Part shown: positions 50,233-58,483 of the stretch, in pieces | Numbering within the stretch: position 1 is the stretch's first letter | Layout: each line of letters begins with the position of its first letter | Assembly (NCBI GenBank): GCA_020050795.1 | Contig: JAGVKD010000021.1 | Location: 1-64,000 of the forward strand | Length of the DNA stretch: 64,000 nucleotides | DNA from: Candidatus Babeliales bacterium | GTDB lineage: Bacteria; Babelota; Babeliae; Babelales; Vermiphilaceae | Reading direction: 5' to 3' | Notes under the pieces: model-generated | What the model saw: the letters and a program-made list of their open reading frames with translations, nothing else | What the model was told of the DNA's origin: nothing | Databases searched by the model: none | Program-made: the position numbers and the translations under genes

Positions 50233-50278
50233 GAGCAGCTTCCTTGTGTATCTTTTTTAATTTCTTAATTTTTAAAAC

Positions 50279-50641
50279 TTATTCAGTTTTTTCTTTCGCT
50301 ATTTCTTCTGGGTTGTTTGTTTCAGCAGGAACGGGACTTGTTTTAATTTCTTCAATCTCTTTTACATCATCGAAAGCGTGGGCTGCGCGTTCAATTCCAT
50401 CATTTAGTTGGCTCAGTAATGTTTTTTCGCCACGAGATTTTGCCTCGGCCTCTCGTCGATTCCAGAGTGCTGGTAGTTGCCCCGGATAGAGTTTTCCACC
50501 TTGGCGAGCCTGAAGTTCTGCTATTTCTTGGTCTTCGAGATCTTCGTCTAACATTTGTGAAAACATTGCTCCAAGATTCATACCCATTGCTGAAGATGTG
50601 ATGCTGCTCGCAGCGATGAGTAATAGAAGATTCATTTTCAT
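50279..50641 (-). CDS. Small exported helical protein, paired signal family (member 2)
   Basis: A 120-residue protein with AAGGA 6 nt upstream. The signal peptide is shared with the gene downstream (46-nt gap), but the mature part is different: acidic helix (DEDLEDQEIAELQARQGG), then Arg/Glu-rich helix and an acidic Pro-containing tail. The pair is probably one transcript. It illustrates the reuse of one export signal with unrelated mature domains, as in the operon at 33222-37008. Function unknown. Confidence 0.68.
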   Translation of the reverse strand: MKMNLLLLIAASSITSSAMGMNLGAMFSQMLDEDLEDQEIAELQARQGGKLYPGQLPALWNRREAEAKSRGEKTLLSQLNDGIERAAHAFDDVKEIEEIKTSPVPAETNNPEEIAKEKTE

Positions 50642-50709
50642 AAAGATCCTTATTTTTGTATAACGTCGATTTTTTCTGACGCTAGTCTAGTCCCTTTTTA
50701 TAAAAAGCA

Positions 50710-50730
50710 AAAGCGCTTATCCAGCGCTTT
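50710..50730. other. Hairpin between divergent genes
   Basis: AAAGCGC, 7-nt loop, GCGCTTT. It terminates nothing obvious, since the genes on either side are divergent; it could shield one promoter from the other. Confidence 0.4.
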
Positions 50731-50745
50731 CAGGAATTGAAAAAG

Positions 50746-50774
50746 TTGGTAAAAGGGCGTTCCTATGGTACTAT
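50746..50774 (+). promoter_or_regulatory. Sigma-70 promoter of the lipoprotein chaperone gene
   Basis: TTGGTA, 17-nt spacer ending TGG, TACTAT; a TGn element precedes the -10. It leaves a 5' leader of about 63 nt before the ATG at 50844. Confidence 0.6.
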
Positions 50775-50843
50775 AACTCCTAATATTCTGCGTAAATAAT
50801 GCAGCAGTCTAGAGAGTAAACATAATGTATGTAAGGAGTTTTC

Positions 50844-51914
50844 ATGAGTAATCGTTTATCTAATCAGAAAAATGGTGTGGTAATTGGAGCGCTTGCAATT
50901 CTTGTATTGCTACCAGGTTGCGGTGTGCTTGATTGGGTGAAAGACAAAATGGGTGGTAGTCGTCAGGCTAGTTCCCAGTCGGCTGATCAAGGCATGATTA
51001 CTGATGGCTCACTTGTAGTTGTTTCGATGGACGGAAAACCGTTAATCACACAAGAGCGTTTGATTAAAGAAAAAAATGATGTGATTGAATCGAATCCACA
51101 GCTCAAAGCAATGCTTGCAATGATGGATGAAAAGCAACTTGAACGTAACCTCGTTGAAGGGCTGACAAATCAAGAAATCGTTAAGCGCTATATAGAAGAA
51201 AAGAACATCCACGCGAGCAATGAATATCAAGAAGAATTGGAACGTACAATCCGTTCTATTCGCCACATGTTGAACGTGAAATACTTTAGCCAAGAATTCC
51301 CAGTATCGGTGAGCGATGCTGACGCTAAAGAATTTTATAATAAAAACAAAGATTCAATGCCGCAATTGTTGCTTTCACGCGGAGGCATAGAAGCAAAAGG
51401 TGTGCCATTCCAAAAACTTGAAGAAGCTAAAAAGTTCTTAGCACAAGCAAATCAAGCTGGTGGATTTGATAAAGCGGTACAAACTGCGAATGTGGCAGAC
51501 AAAGTGAAAGACTTCCGTCTGGTCAACAAACAAAGCCTTGGCATCGATGCTGAATTGCGTGATAGCATTCTTGATATCGCACAAGCACCGACAACCAAAT
51601 TATTCAGCCTTAAAGACGGCACTCATTGGGTTGTCTTTGCCGATAAGAAAGAAGACGCGCAATATCGTCCATTCGAACAAGTTAAAAATGACCTGAAACA
51701 GTACCTTGAAAAAGAAAAACGTGTTGAGCGTTTCGACCAAGAAATTTCTCGCTTGAAACAAGAATACCGTGTCTTGATCAACGAAGATTATTTCACACCA
51801 GAGCAAACAGCAGAAGTACCAAATGGTGCTATGTCTCAAGGCAATGAAACAGGAATGGATCAACCAGTAGCGACGGTTAATCAAGAAGCTCCTCATGCAG
51901 CACGTGCCGCATAG
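50844..51914 (+). CDS. SurA/PrsA-like lipoprotein (peptidyl-prolyl isomerase family)
   Basis: A 356-residue protein with a lipoprotein signal: hydrophobic helix then lipobox LPGC with Cys at about residue 26. The helical SurA-N type chaperone region (IESNPQLKAMLAMMDEKQLERNLVEGLTNQEIVKRYIEE) is followed by a degenerate parvulin-like segment (PFQKLEEAKKFLAQANQAGGF to WVVFADKKEDAQYRPFEQV) lacking the usual GGDLG motif. It would assist folding of envelope proteins from the membrane face. AAGGAG lies 6 nt upstream. A second member is encoded next at 52120. Confidence 0.82.
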   Translation: MSNRLSNQKNGVVIGALAILVLLPGCGVLDWVKDKMGGSRQASSQSADQGMITDGSLVVVSMDGKPLITQERLIKEKNDVIESNPQLKAMLAMMDEKQLERNLVEGLTNQEIVKRYIEEKNIHASNEYQEELERTIRSIRHMLNVKYFSQEFPVSVSDADAKEFYNKNKDSMPQLLLSRGGIEAKGVPFQKLEEAKKFLAQANQAGGFDKAVQTANVADKVKDFRLVNKQSLGIDAELRDSILDIAQAPTTKLFSLKDGTHWVVFADKKEDAQYRPFEQVKNDLKQYLEKEKRVERFDQEISRLKQEYRVLINEDYFTPEQTAEVPNGAMSQGNETGMDQPVATVNQEAPHAARAA

Positions 51915-51934
51915 TTCTTCACGAAATTAGTTAT

Positions 51935-51970
51935 AAAAAAAGAGCGCATTTTCGAATGCGCTCTTTTTTT
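51935..51970 (+). terminator. Terminator
   Basis: Sixteen-base stem AAAAAAAGAGCGCATT / AATGCGCTCTTTTTTT with tetraloop TTCG. Confidence 0.97.
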
Positions 51971-52119
51971 GTTACACTAGTGCAGATTATTTTATTACCA
52001 GAAAACCCACTGCCTTTTTTAAGGCAGGGCATTTAATTGGCTCTCCCTTTTTCAGGGGGTCCCCGCAATCACGGCTCTTAAGCCGTGTGTGGGGATAAAA
52101 AAAACATCAGGAAGTATAG
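51971..52119 (+). promoter_or_regulatory. Structured leader of the SurA-like gene
   Basis: Between the terminator and the ATG lie three hairpins: CTGCCTT/AAGGCAG (52010-52027), CTCCC/GGGGG (about 52043-52059), and a two-part stem TCCCC...CACGGCT/AGCCGTG...GGGGA (52060-52095) followed by eight A. A -35/-10-like pair TTGTTA, 16 nt, TTTATT sits at 51969-51996. No known riboswitch class is recognised. Confidence 0.5.
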
Positions 52120-53088
52120 ATGAAAAAATTATTAGTGTGTTTGGGACTTGTCATCGCTCTGGTGCCCAGATTGAATGCGCATGCGAAACATGATCACGGC
52201 AAGCAGGCACATGCTCACACAAAATCAGATGTATCAAACACGTCACAAAAAAATGTGGTTGATAAAAAAGAACAACCGCTCACATTCAAAAGTGAAGAAT
52301 TTTTAATCGATACCATTCAGGCGATTGTCTATGGCCAATCGGGAGCAGAAATTATCACGATGTCTGATGTTGAGCGCCCAAGCTTGACTGGCCAAATGCG
52401 TAAGATTGATGATCTTGTCTTTGAACGTATGGTCATACTTGATGCAGCAAAACATAAAATTCCGATGGATGAAGAAGCAGTGGATAAATACCTGCAGCAA
52501 ATCATGCGCGAAAACGGTATGACTCCCGAACAGCTCAACCAGGTCTTCACTGCAGCCGGCTACACCCCGAAAGAAGGCCGTGAGCAATTTAGTATCATGC
52601 AAACGGTAAATACTATGCTTGATTTTAAAGTGCGTTCTGGATTGATCGTACCCCGCAGGGACATCGAATTGTATTATGAAGCGCATCCAGAAACAATTGA
52701 GGCACAATATCTGGTGCAATATGCACGAGTGCCGTTTGATACTACTCAAGGTAAAGACGCGCAGCGTAAAGAACTTGTTGCCTATGCAAAAACAGGCAAA
52801 GGGAATGGTGGGATTGCATGGAGTGATCCATTCTGGATTAGCAAAGATGAGGTTGCGCAGGATAAGATTTTCATTTTTGATCTGCCTGTCGGAACTATTT
52901 CACCGCCACAAGAAACGGCAACTGGTTTTGAACTTTATCGGGTGAAGGATACAAAAGAGCCGCATCTGCGAACGCTTGATGAACGGTATCGAGAAATTTC
53001 AGATATTTTGCGCCAGCCGCGCTACCAACAATTATTAACTGATTATCGTACCGTGCTGATGACTGGTTCGATTATTGTGTACCTCTAG
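52120..53088 (+). CDS. Periplasmic SurA-like chaperone
   Basis: A 322-residue protein with signal peptide (residues 1-20) and a His-rich mature start (HAKHDHGKQAHAHTK). The SurA-N helical region (IITMSDVERPSLTGQMRKIDDLVFERMVILDAAKHKIPMDEEAVDKYLQ, AAGYTPKEGREQFS) is clear. A parvulin-like domain follows (YLVQYARVPFDTTQ, GNGGIAWSDPFWISKDEV, LPVGTISPPQETATGFELYRV). Role: chaperone for outer-membrane proteins such as the barrel at 60257. AGGAAG lies 6-7 nt upstream. The His-rich segment may bind metal. Confidence 0.88.
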   Translation: MKKLLVCLGLVIALVPRLNAHAKHDHGKQAHAHTKSDVSNTSQKNVVDKKEQPLTFKSEEFLIDTIQAIVYGQSGAEIITMSDVERPSLTGQMRKIDDLVFERMVILDAAKHKIPMDEEAVDKYLQQIMRENGMTPEQLNQVFTAAGYTPKEGREQFSIMQTVNTMLDFKVRSGLIVPRRDIELYYEAHPETIEAQYLVQYARVPFDTTQGKDAQRKELVAYAKTGKGNGGIAWSDPFWISKDEVAQDKIFIFDLPVGTISPPQETATGFELYRVKDTKEPHLRTLDERYREISDILRQPRYQQLLTDYRTVLMTGSIIVYL

Positions 53089-53096
53089 CACACAAT

Positions 53097-54350
53097 TTAT
53101 TCAGCCTCTTGTTCTTCGCTATCTTGATCTTGAAGCTCCTGTGCAAGCAGGAGCGTTTTTTCTATCAAATCTTTTTTGCGCTCTTTTAATTCAGGCTTGG
53201 TATCAAAATAGGCACTGAGTAGTGATTGCAAATCCATATCCATTTTCACGGCACCAAATCGCCGTTCACGTGTTTCGACTGGCCGTATCGGAATAATGCC
53301 AACCACATACATAGCAGAAGCGCATGCACGGTGCACAAGTTTGAGATCCACTGCATCTTGCCGTCCGACAGGAATGTGGTACACAACTTTGAGAACTGCA
53401 TCGGCTATAGAATGCTTGGCAATGGCAGCCAACACTTGTTCTGTTTGCGCTTCATTTTCTTTGAGCTTCACCTCTATTTGGATGAAATCGCGCGTGGGCG
53501 TTTTGATAAATTCATGAGAGCAGGTTCCTTTTTTTGGAATGGAAACCAAACAAAAACCTTTTGCTTCTTTACGCTCGCCAAAATCCACTCGCTCAATCGA
53601 TCCGGCGTAGACCACCGATGGATAACCATTTTTATTTAAATCTTGATAGCGGTGCAGATGACCAAGCGCCACATAATCAAAAGGCTCGATTGCCAATTGC
53701 GAAGGTAACAAAATTGGATCGGTGCCAAATATGGCCCGTTTTTCTGAACCGGAAAAAATTCCATTGCTCACCGTCAAATGACCGGCAAGCACTGCGGGAA
53801 CTTGTGGATCTAACGCAGCAGCTTGATCTTTGATAATGTGCGCGATTGCTTTGGAAATGTAGGAAGTAATTTCGTGTGCTGTTTTGTGCAGATGTTTTTC
53901 TGCTATTGAAACGGTGTTGCGCGTTGGCCATGGAATGCCAACCACATTGATTGGACCGTTTTTGGTTTCTAAATGAATCGTGGTTGGTTTTGATACCACA
54001 TGAAAACCGTCAACGGGCAGTGTGCTGAAAATATCTAATGCATTTGCTTTGCCAAAACTGAGCGGATGATCATGATTGCCCACCACAATGATTGCAGGAA
54101 TTTTTGCATCATAGAGACGGAAGAATGATTCGATTAATAACTTTTGTTGTGTCTGGCTCGGGTGCGGTGTTTTATACGCGTCGCCCGAGAAGAGAAAAAA
54201 ATCGACCTTACGTTCTATTGCTGCATCAATGCAAAAATTGAACGCGCGATCAAAATCTAAAAGACGAGAATGAATTCCCGTCTTTGGATCAACGCGTCCA
54301 TAATTTTCAACGCCGTAATGAATATCTGCTGTATGAATGAAGGTGATCAT
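53097..54350 (-). CDS. sbcD: SbcD/Mre11-like DNA exonuclease subunit
   Basis: A 417-residue calcineurin-like phosphoesterase of the SbcD family. The metal-binding motifs are in order: FIHTADIHYGVENYGR, LFSGDAYKT, VVGNHDHPLSF, VLAGHLTVSNG and YVALGHLHRYQ, followed by the capping domain. It cuts DNA hairpins and processes ends together with the ATPase SbcC, which is not in this window. The start at 54350 matches the family (MITFIHTADIH); an ATG two codons upstream exists. A TATACT box 7-12 nt before the ATG suggests a very short or absent leader. Confidence 0.92.
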   Translation of the reverse strand: MITFIHTADIHYGVENYGRVDPKTGIHSRLLDFDRAFNFCIDAAIERKVDFFLFSGDAYKTPHPSQTQQKLLIESFFRLYDAKIPAIIVVGNHDHPLSFGKANALDIFSTLPVDGFHVVSKPTTIHLETKNGPINVVGIPWPTRNTVSIAEKHLHKTAHEITSYISKAIAHIIKDQAAALDPQVPAVLAGHLTVSNGIFSGSEKRAIFGTDPILLPSQLAIEPFDYVALGHLHRYQDLNKNGYPSVVYAGSIERVDFGERKEAKGFCLVSIPKKGTCSHEFIKTPTRDFIQIEVKLKENEAQTEQVLAAIAKHSIADAVLKVVYHIPVGRQDAVDLKLVHRACASAMYVVGIIPIRPVETRERRFGAVKMDMDLQSLLSAYFDTKPELKERKKDLIEKTLLLAQELQDQDSEEQEAE

Positions 54351-54392
54351 GCACATGAGTATAGCACATGATCACGCAAATTAGTTGATTTT

Positions 54393-54935
54393 CTAGAGCT
54401 TACTTCTCTGTGTTGTTTGGCTCAATTTGTTCATGATGCCTTGTTTGTGCTGGTTAAGCATTACCAGAAAAGAGGCAGCATATTTTTCATCAGGAGTGAG
54501 AACTTTGTAGCCCGAATAATTGATTGGGGTCTTTTCAAGCCAGCCATCAATTATCTGTTGCTGACTTGCCTGTGGTGGATTGGGTAATGCACGTAGAGCT
54601 TGAATAAATGTTGCTATATGTGTGCGCCCATCAATCATGCATTGACCTATCATACAAGGTGTGAATTCGACGCGAGAGGCCAGATTTTGATGGCTTAACA
54701 CAAAGACAGTCTTAGCTATTGGCGATATATGTTGCGCAGGCAATTTTCTCGTTAACTGCGTCAAGAGAATGTTGCCTGCAAATATATCAAGCATGAGAGG
54801 ATGCATTGTTCCACCCAGGATGGCGCGCGAGAGCTTGAGCTGCTCCATGCGCTGCATCTCATCATCGTTGTTCATGCAATTGATAGTCTTGATGTTTGTT
54901 AGTAGAAGGAGTGGGATAATGAATCGTCTCTTCAT
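54393..54935 (-). CDS. Exported protein, seven-copy tandem array (copy 7, last)
   Basis: A 180-residue protein with signal peptide (IIPLLLLTNIKTINC) and mature start MNNDDE. Family traits: a HPLMLDIF box near residue 44 (HPM(I/M)xAI in others), a middle domain with paired Cys (PCMIGQCMIDG), and the C-terminal block I-x-x-W...L...YAASFLVML. It lies 3 nt after the upstream copy without a Shine-Dalgarno, so it depends on coupled translation. Function unknown. Confidence 0.75.
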   Translation of the reverse strand: MKRRFIIPLLLLTNIKTINCMNNDDEMQRMEQLKLSRAILGGTMHPLMLDIFAGNILLTQLTRKLPAQHISPIAKTVFVLSHQNLASRVEFTPCMIGQCMIDGRTHIATFIQALRALPNPPQASQQQIIDGWLEKTPINYSGYKVLTPDEKYAASFLVMLNQHKQGIMNKLSQTTQRSKL

Positions 54936-54938
54936 AAA

Positions 54939-55427
54939 TTATTTACTTTCGTTAGATTGTTTAGTTCTTTTTTGCAGTTCATGGAAAAATAATGCGGCAT
55001 ATTGTGCTCTTGCCAATGCAATATTTTTAATTGCGGTTCGCTGAGGTTCAGGAAGCGCAGCAAGATATATTTCTCTATTGGCCAGGAGCCATGCCTGAAT
55101 GGTGCCTTCTCGTGCCCATGAGGAATCTATGAAATATGCCGCTTGGGAAATAAATATATCGAGAGCAGCGAGAGTACTATGTTGTTTAGACTGAAGCAAT
55201 TTTTGTTGCACCATACTATCTAGGCCGGTGAGCGGAAAATTAGTTTGTACTGTGTTTGTGCCGCGCTTCCTGGTCAGTGAACATGCCAAGGAACAAGTGT
55301 GTTCGTCTATTTTGCTCAGTTCGATTTCCTTTTCATCAATCGCCTTGATCATGGGATGAGAATCTTTCATGCAATTGAGACTGTTGATGCTGGTCAATAG
55401 GATGAGTGAAAGAAAAAAACGCTTCAT
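54939..55427 (-). CDS. Exported protein, seven-copy tandem array (copy 6)
   Basis: A 162-residue protein: signal LSLILLTSINSLNC, mature start MKDSHPMIKAID, then LTGLDSMVQ, and the C-terminal module GTIQAWLLANREIYLAALPE and QYAALFFHELQKR. Those two C-terminal blocks match copy 5 almost residue for residue, while the middle parts differ, so the array evolves with conserved ends and a variable centre. Gap to the upstream copy is 3 nt. Confidence 0.75.
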   Translation of the reverse strand: MKRFFLSLILLTSINSLNCMKDSHPMIKAIDEKEIELSKIDEHTCSLACSLTRKRGTNTVQTNFPLTGLDSMVQQKLLQSKQHSTLAALDIFISQAAYFIDSSWAREGTIQAWLLANREIYLAALPEPQRTAIKNIALARAQYAALFFHELQKRTKQSNESK

Positions 55428-55430
55428 ACA

Positions 55431-55931
55431 TTACTTGCCTTCTTTAATTAGCATCTTTCTTTTTTTCAATTCATGGAAAAATAATGCGGCATATTGTTCC
55501 TCTTTGTATTTAAGCTGTTTTATTTTTTTTCGTTCAGGTTCTGGAAGAGTAGCGAGTGATGCGTCCCTATTTTCATCCAGCCACCGACTAATCGTGCCTT
55601 TATCTGCCCATGGGCATGCGACATTTTGGACAATAAAGAGATCAATCACGCCGAGCGTCGACCAACCATATGTTTTAGGGTCGTCTTGTGTTGCTACAAC
55701 ATCGAGTCCTGTGAATAGAAAATTAAGACTTTGGGGAGCAGATGGCGATGATCTGAGTTGTTCGCATATTCTTTCAAGAAAATAGCTAGACTCTCGTCTG
55801 TAGAGTTTGATCAATCCTTCATCTATTGCCGTCATCATGGGGTGAGGAGAGGATTTTTTTTCTTCCTCCATGCAATTGAGCGAGTTACTGCTGGTTAGCA
55901 GGATGAGCGAAAGAATAAATATTTTTTTCAT
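55431..55931 (-). CDS. Exported protein, seven-copy tandem array (copy 5)
   Basis: A 166-residue protein: signal LSLILLTSSNSLNC, mature start MEEEKKSSPHPMMTAIDEGLIKL, middle FLFTGLDVV shared with copy 6 (FPLTGLDSM), and C-terminal GTISRWLDENRDASLATLPE plus EQYAALFFHELKKR. With copy 6 it is the closest pair in the array, probably the most recent duplication. Function unknown; extracytoplasmic. Confidence 0.75.
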   Translation of the reverse strand: MKKIFILSLILLTSSNSLNCMEEEKKSSPHPMMTAIDEGLIKLYRRESSYFLERICEQLRSSPSAPQSLNFLFTGLDVVATQDDPKTYGWSTLGVIDLFIVQNVACPWADKGTISRWLDENRDASLATLPEPERKKIKQLKYKEEQYAALFFHELKKRKMLIKEGK

Positions 55932-55950
55932 GGTTTATTTACTGTTAATT

Positions 55951-56565
55951 TTATTTCGATTCTTTAATTGTTTCCAATATTTCTGGTTTTTTTTCACGCA
56001 GTTGATACAAAAAGCACGCGGCATATTTTTCTAAATTTGATTCTAAATATTTAATTTCTTTTCGTTGTGACCGTTTCAAAGTTTTTAAAAATTCCTTTCG
56101 GTGCTTTTTGCGCCACGCTTTGATGGTAGATTTTTCTGCCCACCATGGCACATGTTCCAAATCGCGACTTGCGGCAATAAATGATGTAATAGTTTCTATA
56201 GGATTACATCCAACTTGCTCAAAATCGTATGCATCGAAGCTTTTGAGATCTCTGAAAATATCATGAGAATCATCCGCATCATCAGTGGGGCGTTTGCAGA
56301 GTTCAAAAAAGGGAGTTTTCTTAGTGGTTACGAGCCAAGATTCAGCAATAGGTTTTTGCAAACTATAGAGATGTTGAGTTCCTGGCATGAAAATATTTCG
56401 TTCCTGTTGCCCAACTTGCCCAAAATCGCCGGTCACATCTCGTCTCATCTCCACGAGTTTGATCTCTGCAGTCAACAGAGCCTGGATCATGGGATGGGGT
56501 TCTTCCTCCATGCCATGCAGTGTGCTTATGGTTACAAAAATGATGAGTGAGATGAAACGTTTCAT
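55951..56565 (-). CDS. Exported protein, seven-copy tandem array (copy 4)
   Basis: A 204-residue protein: signal ISLIIFVTISTLHG, mature start MEEEPHPMIQALLTAEIKLVEM, a longer centre (SLQKPIAESWLVTTKK) and the C-terminal module STIKAWRKKHRKEFLKTLKR and EKYAACFLYQLREK. The residue before the mature Met is Gly here where four other copies have Cys, which argues that this position is a signal peptidase I -1 site and not a lipidated Cys. Function unknown. Confidence 0.75.
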   Translation of the reverse strand: MKRFISLIIFVTISTLHGMEEEPHPMIQALLTAEIKLVEMRRDVTGDFGQVGQQERNIFMPGTQHLYSLQKPIAESWLVTTKKTPFFELCKRPTDDADDSHDIFRDLKSFDAYDFEQVGCNPIETITSFIAASRDLEHVPWWAEKSTIKAWRKKHRKEFLKTLKRSQRKEIKYLESNLEKYAACFLYQLREKKPEILETIKESK

Positions 56566-56583
56566 GCCTTATTTATTCCCTCA

Positions 56584-57240
56584 TTATTCTTTTTCTAGTG
56601 GTGCGTCTGTTGCTTTTGCGCTCTCTTGTTTTGCTTTTTCTTCAAGCCGCGCGATGATGTCTTCTTTGTGAGTTTTTAACTCATTAAAGAAAATCACTGC
56701 ACCCCAAAAACCTCTTTCCTTAATCCATGCTAACGATTCTAATTCTTCTGAGGGACAGTCTTCGTATACATCTTCCATGAAGCACTCAAAAGCATCAATG
56801 GCCTCTTGAGTTTCTGGGGTATCCTTATGATCTTTTTCAAATGAAAAATTATATGCAGCAAGATTCATAAAATCTCCGCGAAACGTGCGGCCTTGTTTAT
56901 TGGTGAACCTGAGCCAGTATCCTTCCTCTTGCCATACTCTTGAAGGGGATTTGAGAGATTTGTGGAGCTGTGTCGATTCTACAAGTTCGATTTCTCCATC
57001 CAAAATCGCTTTGGTGATTAAACTTTGTGGTTTCCATGCAGCTGGAGTTGAAGATTTTGATTTTTGAAATTCTGTAATCTTTCCTTCAATCCAGACATCG
57101 ATATCGATATCATCCTCCTCCATTTTCCTCAAGGTAAGATCATCTAGCAAACCACCGTTTACGTCAGGTGATCCTTCCATGCAATGGAGTGTGCCGATGG
57201 TTGCAAAAAGCAATGAGAGAATTGTGAGATTTCTTTTCAT
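56584..57240 (-). CDS. Exported protein, seven-copy tandem array (copy 3)
   Basis: A 218-residue protein: signal ILSLLFATIGTLHC, mature start MEGSPD, an extra acidic segment (KMEEDDIDIDVW), then blocks shared with copy 2: W(K/E)P(Q/K)SLI-x-KA(I/L)LDG-(E/K)I-x-L, F-x-N-x-QG and G(D/N)FMN-x-x-AY. The C-terminal module is more distant (FFNELKTHKEDI). Copies 2 and 3 thus form a second closely related pair in the array. Function unknown. Confidence 0.75.
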   Translation of the reverse strand: MKRNLTILSLLFATIGTLHCMEGSPDVNGGLLDDLTLRKMEEDDIDIDVWIEGKITEFQKSKSSTPAAWKPQSLITKAILDGEIELVESTQLHKSLKSPSRVWQEEGYWLRFTNKQGRTFRGDFMNLAAYNFSFEKDHKDTPETQEAIDAFECFMEDVYEDCPSEELESLAWIKERGFWGAVIFFNELKTHKEDIIARLEEKAKQESAKATDAPLEKE

Positions 57241-57253
57241 GATTATTCTCTTT

Positions 57254-57766
57254 CTAGGGACTTTGTGTCTTTCCGCGTTCTTGTTTTGCTTTTTGTTTCA
57301 ATTGAGTGAGTACTGTTTTTTTGTTACGTGAAAATTCATTTAAGAAGTGTATGGCATCATGGGGTAGATCGCTATTTTGCCAATCCGACTTGTCGAATAG
57401 AAGAGTAGCCTTGCTGGCAGATTTAACGAAATGTCTAACAGTATCTATGCATACAATTGTGCTGTATGTATGGCGTTCAGAAGATATGCTATCTAATGGC
57501 TCATATGCATCAACATTCATAAAGTTGCCTTGGATCTTATGTCCCTGATTATTAACAAAGGCGAGTTGATAACCTTTTTCCTGCGACAAACCGGAATCGG
57601 ATCCTATTGGCTGGTGTATTTGTCTCGTCTTGATAAGTGAGATTTTGCCATCCAAGAGTGCTTTCATGATTAAACTTTTTGGTTCCCATGGTGCAGCTTC
57701 GCTTTCCATGCAATGGAGTGTGCCGATACTTCCAAGTAACATGAGAGCTATGAAATTTTGTTTCAT
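57254..57766 (-). CDS. Exported protein, seven-copy tandem array (copy 2)
   Basis: A 170-residue protein: signal IALMLLGSIGTLHC, mature start MESEAAPWEPKSLIMKALLDGKISLI, then FVNNQGHKIQGNFMNVDAYE as in copy 3. The C-terminal part reads DAIHFLNEFSRNKKTVLTQL. AAGGA lies 8 nt upstream and the ATG overlaps the stop of copy 1 by 4 nt. Its C-terminal KQKAKQERGKTQSP resembles EEKAKQESAKATDAP of copy 3. Function unknown. Confidence 0.75.
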   Translation of the reverse strand: MKQNFIALMLLGSIGTLHCMESEAAPWEPKSLIMKALLDGKISLIKTRQIHQPIGSDSGLSQEKGYQLAFVNNQGHKIQGNFMNVDAYEPLDSISSERHTYSTIVCIDTVRHFVKSASKATLLFDKSDWQNSDLPHDAIHFLNEFSRNKKTVLTQLKQKAKQERGKTQSP

Positions 57767-58464
57767 GAGTTGTTTCCTTCGCTGTTGGAGTTTGAATTAA
57801 CTAATTCGATTAGATCCGATGTTTGTTTTTCTTGTTGGGATTCAATTGGCGCTTCATCAGAATCCGACTCGCCTTGGCGGAGCATGGCTAAAATCAAACT
57901 CTCATTTTCTTCAAGATCTTCCAGAAATGAGAGTGCGTAATGTTCATCATAAGAACGAGGAAGTTTTTTATATCCGTGTAATGATGCATGCTTCTCCATT
58001 ATCCAGGCAGTAAAGATTGCTGGCTGCGCACAGTATGGTGGATTTTTCGATAAGCGAAGCCGTTGGATAAGGTTTGCTATGGCATTAGAAGGTGTACTAT
58101 TCGCCATAGGTTCAAGGTCTCCATCAAAGCAGCAACTAGTGCTGAAGAATATGGGTTCTAATTCTTTCGGTTCCAACATATAGATTTTGCGCACGTCAAC
58201 TGTAGATGCGTCTTTGAGATCTAAGTGTGACCAACTAGTTACCGTTCGTTCTATTATATCCAATGCAAATTGACCTCTCATTATTGAGATCGTGATAGGA
58301 TGAAGGCGACTGAAGACCCGATCTGATTTTTCACCAAGAATAAGCTTAAGTTTCGCTCTAGTTGCCTTAACTTCTTTTTTGTCTAAAGTTGTTTGGTTCG
58401 TCTCCATGCAGTGCGTGGTGAGATTGATTGCACATAATAATGGTAATGCATAAAAAATTCTCAT
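57763..58464 (-). CDS. Exported protein, seven-copy tandem array (copy 1, first)
   Basis: A 233-residue protein: signal YALPLLCAINLTTHC, mature start METNQT, then a HPITISIMRGQFAL box in the position of HPMI in other copies, a Cys pair (TSCCFDGD) and the C-terminal module FTAWIMEKHASLHGYKKLPRSYDEHYALSFLEDLEE, which is closest to copy 7. An acidic Ser/Asn-rich tail follows. AGGA is upstream; glmU ends 19 nt before it on the same strand, so glmU and the seven copies probably share one transcript. Confidence 0.75.
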   Translation of the reverse strand: MRIFYALPLLCAINLTTHCMETNQTTLDKKEVKATRAKLKLILGEKSDRVFSRLHPITISIMRGQFALDIIERTVTSWSHLDLKDASTVDVRKIYMLEPKELEPIFFSTSCCFDGDLEPMANSTPSNAIANLIQRLRLSKNPPYCAQPAIFTAWIMEKHASLHGYKKLPRSYDEHYALSFLEDLEENESLILAMLRQGESDSDEAPIESQQEKQTSDLIELVNSNSNSEGNNS

Positions 58465-58483
58465 AGACGCTTCCTGAAAATCG

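Noticed and set aside
54393-58464. The exported array proteins as lipoproteins (SLNCM, TLHCM junctions)
   Set aside because: The residue before Cys is Asn or His, which does not fit a lipobox, and copy 4 has Gly in the Cys position, so signal peptidase I processing is more likely.
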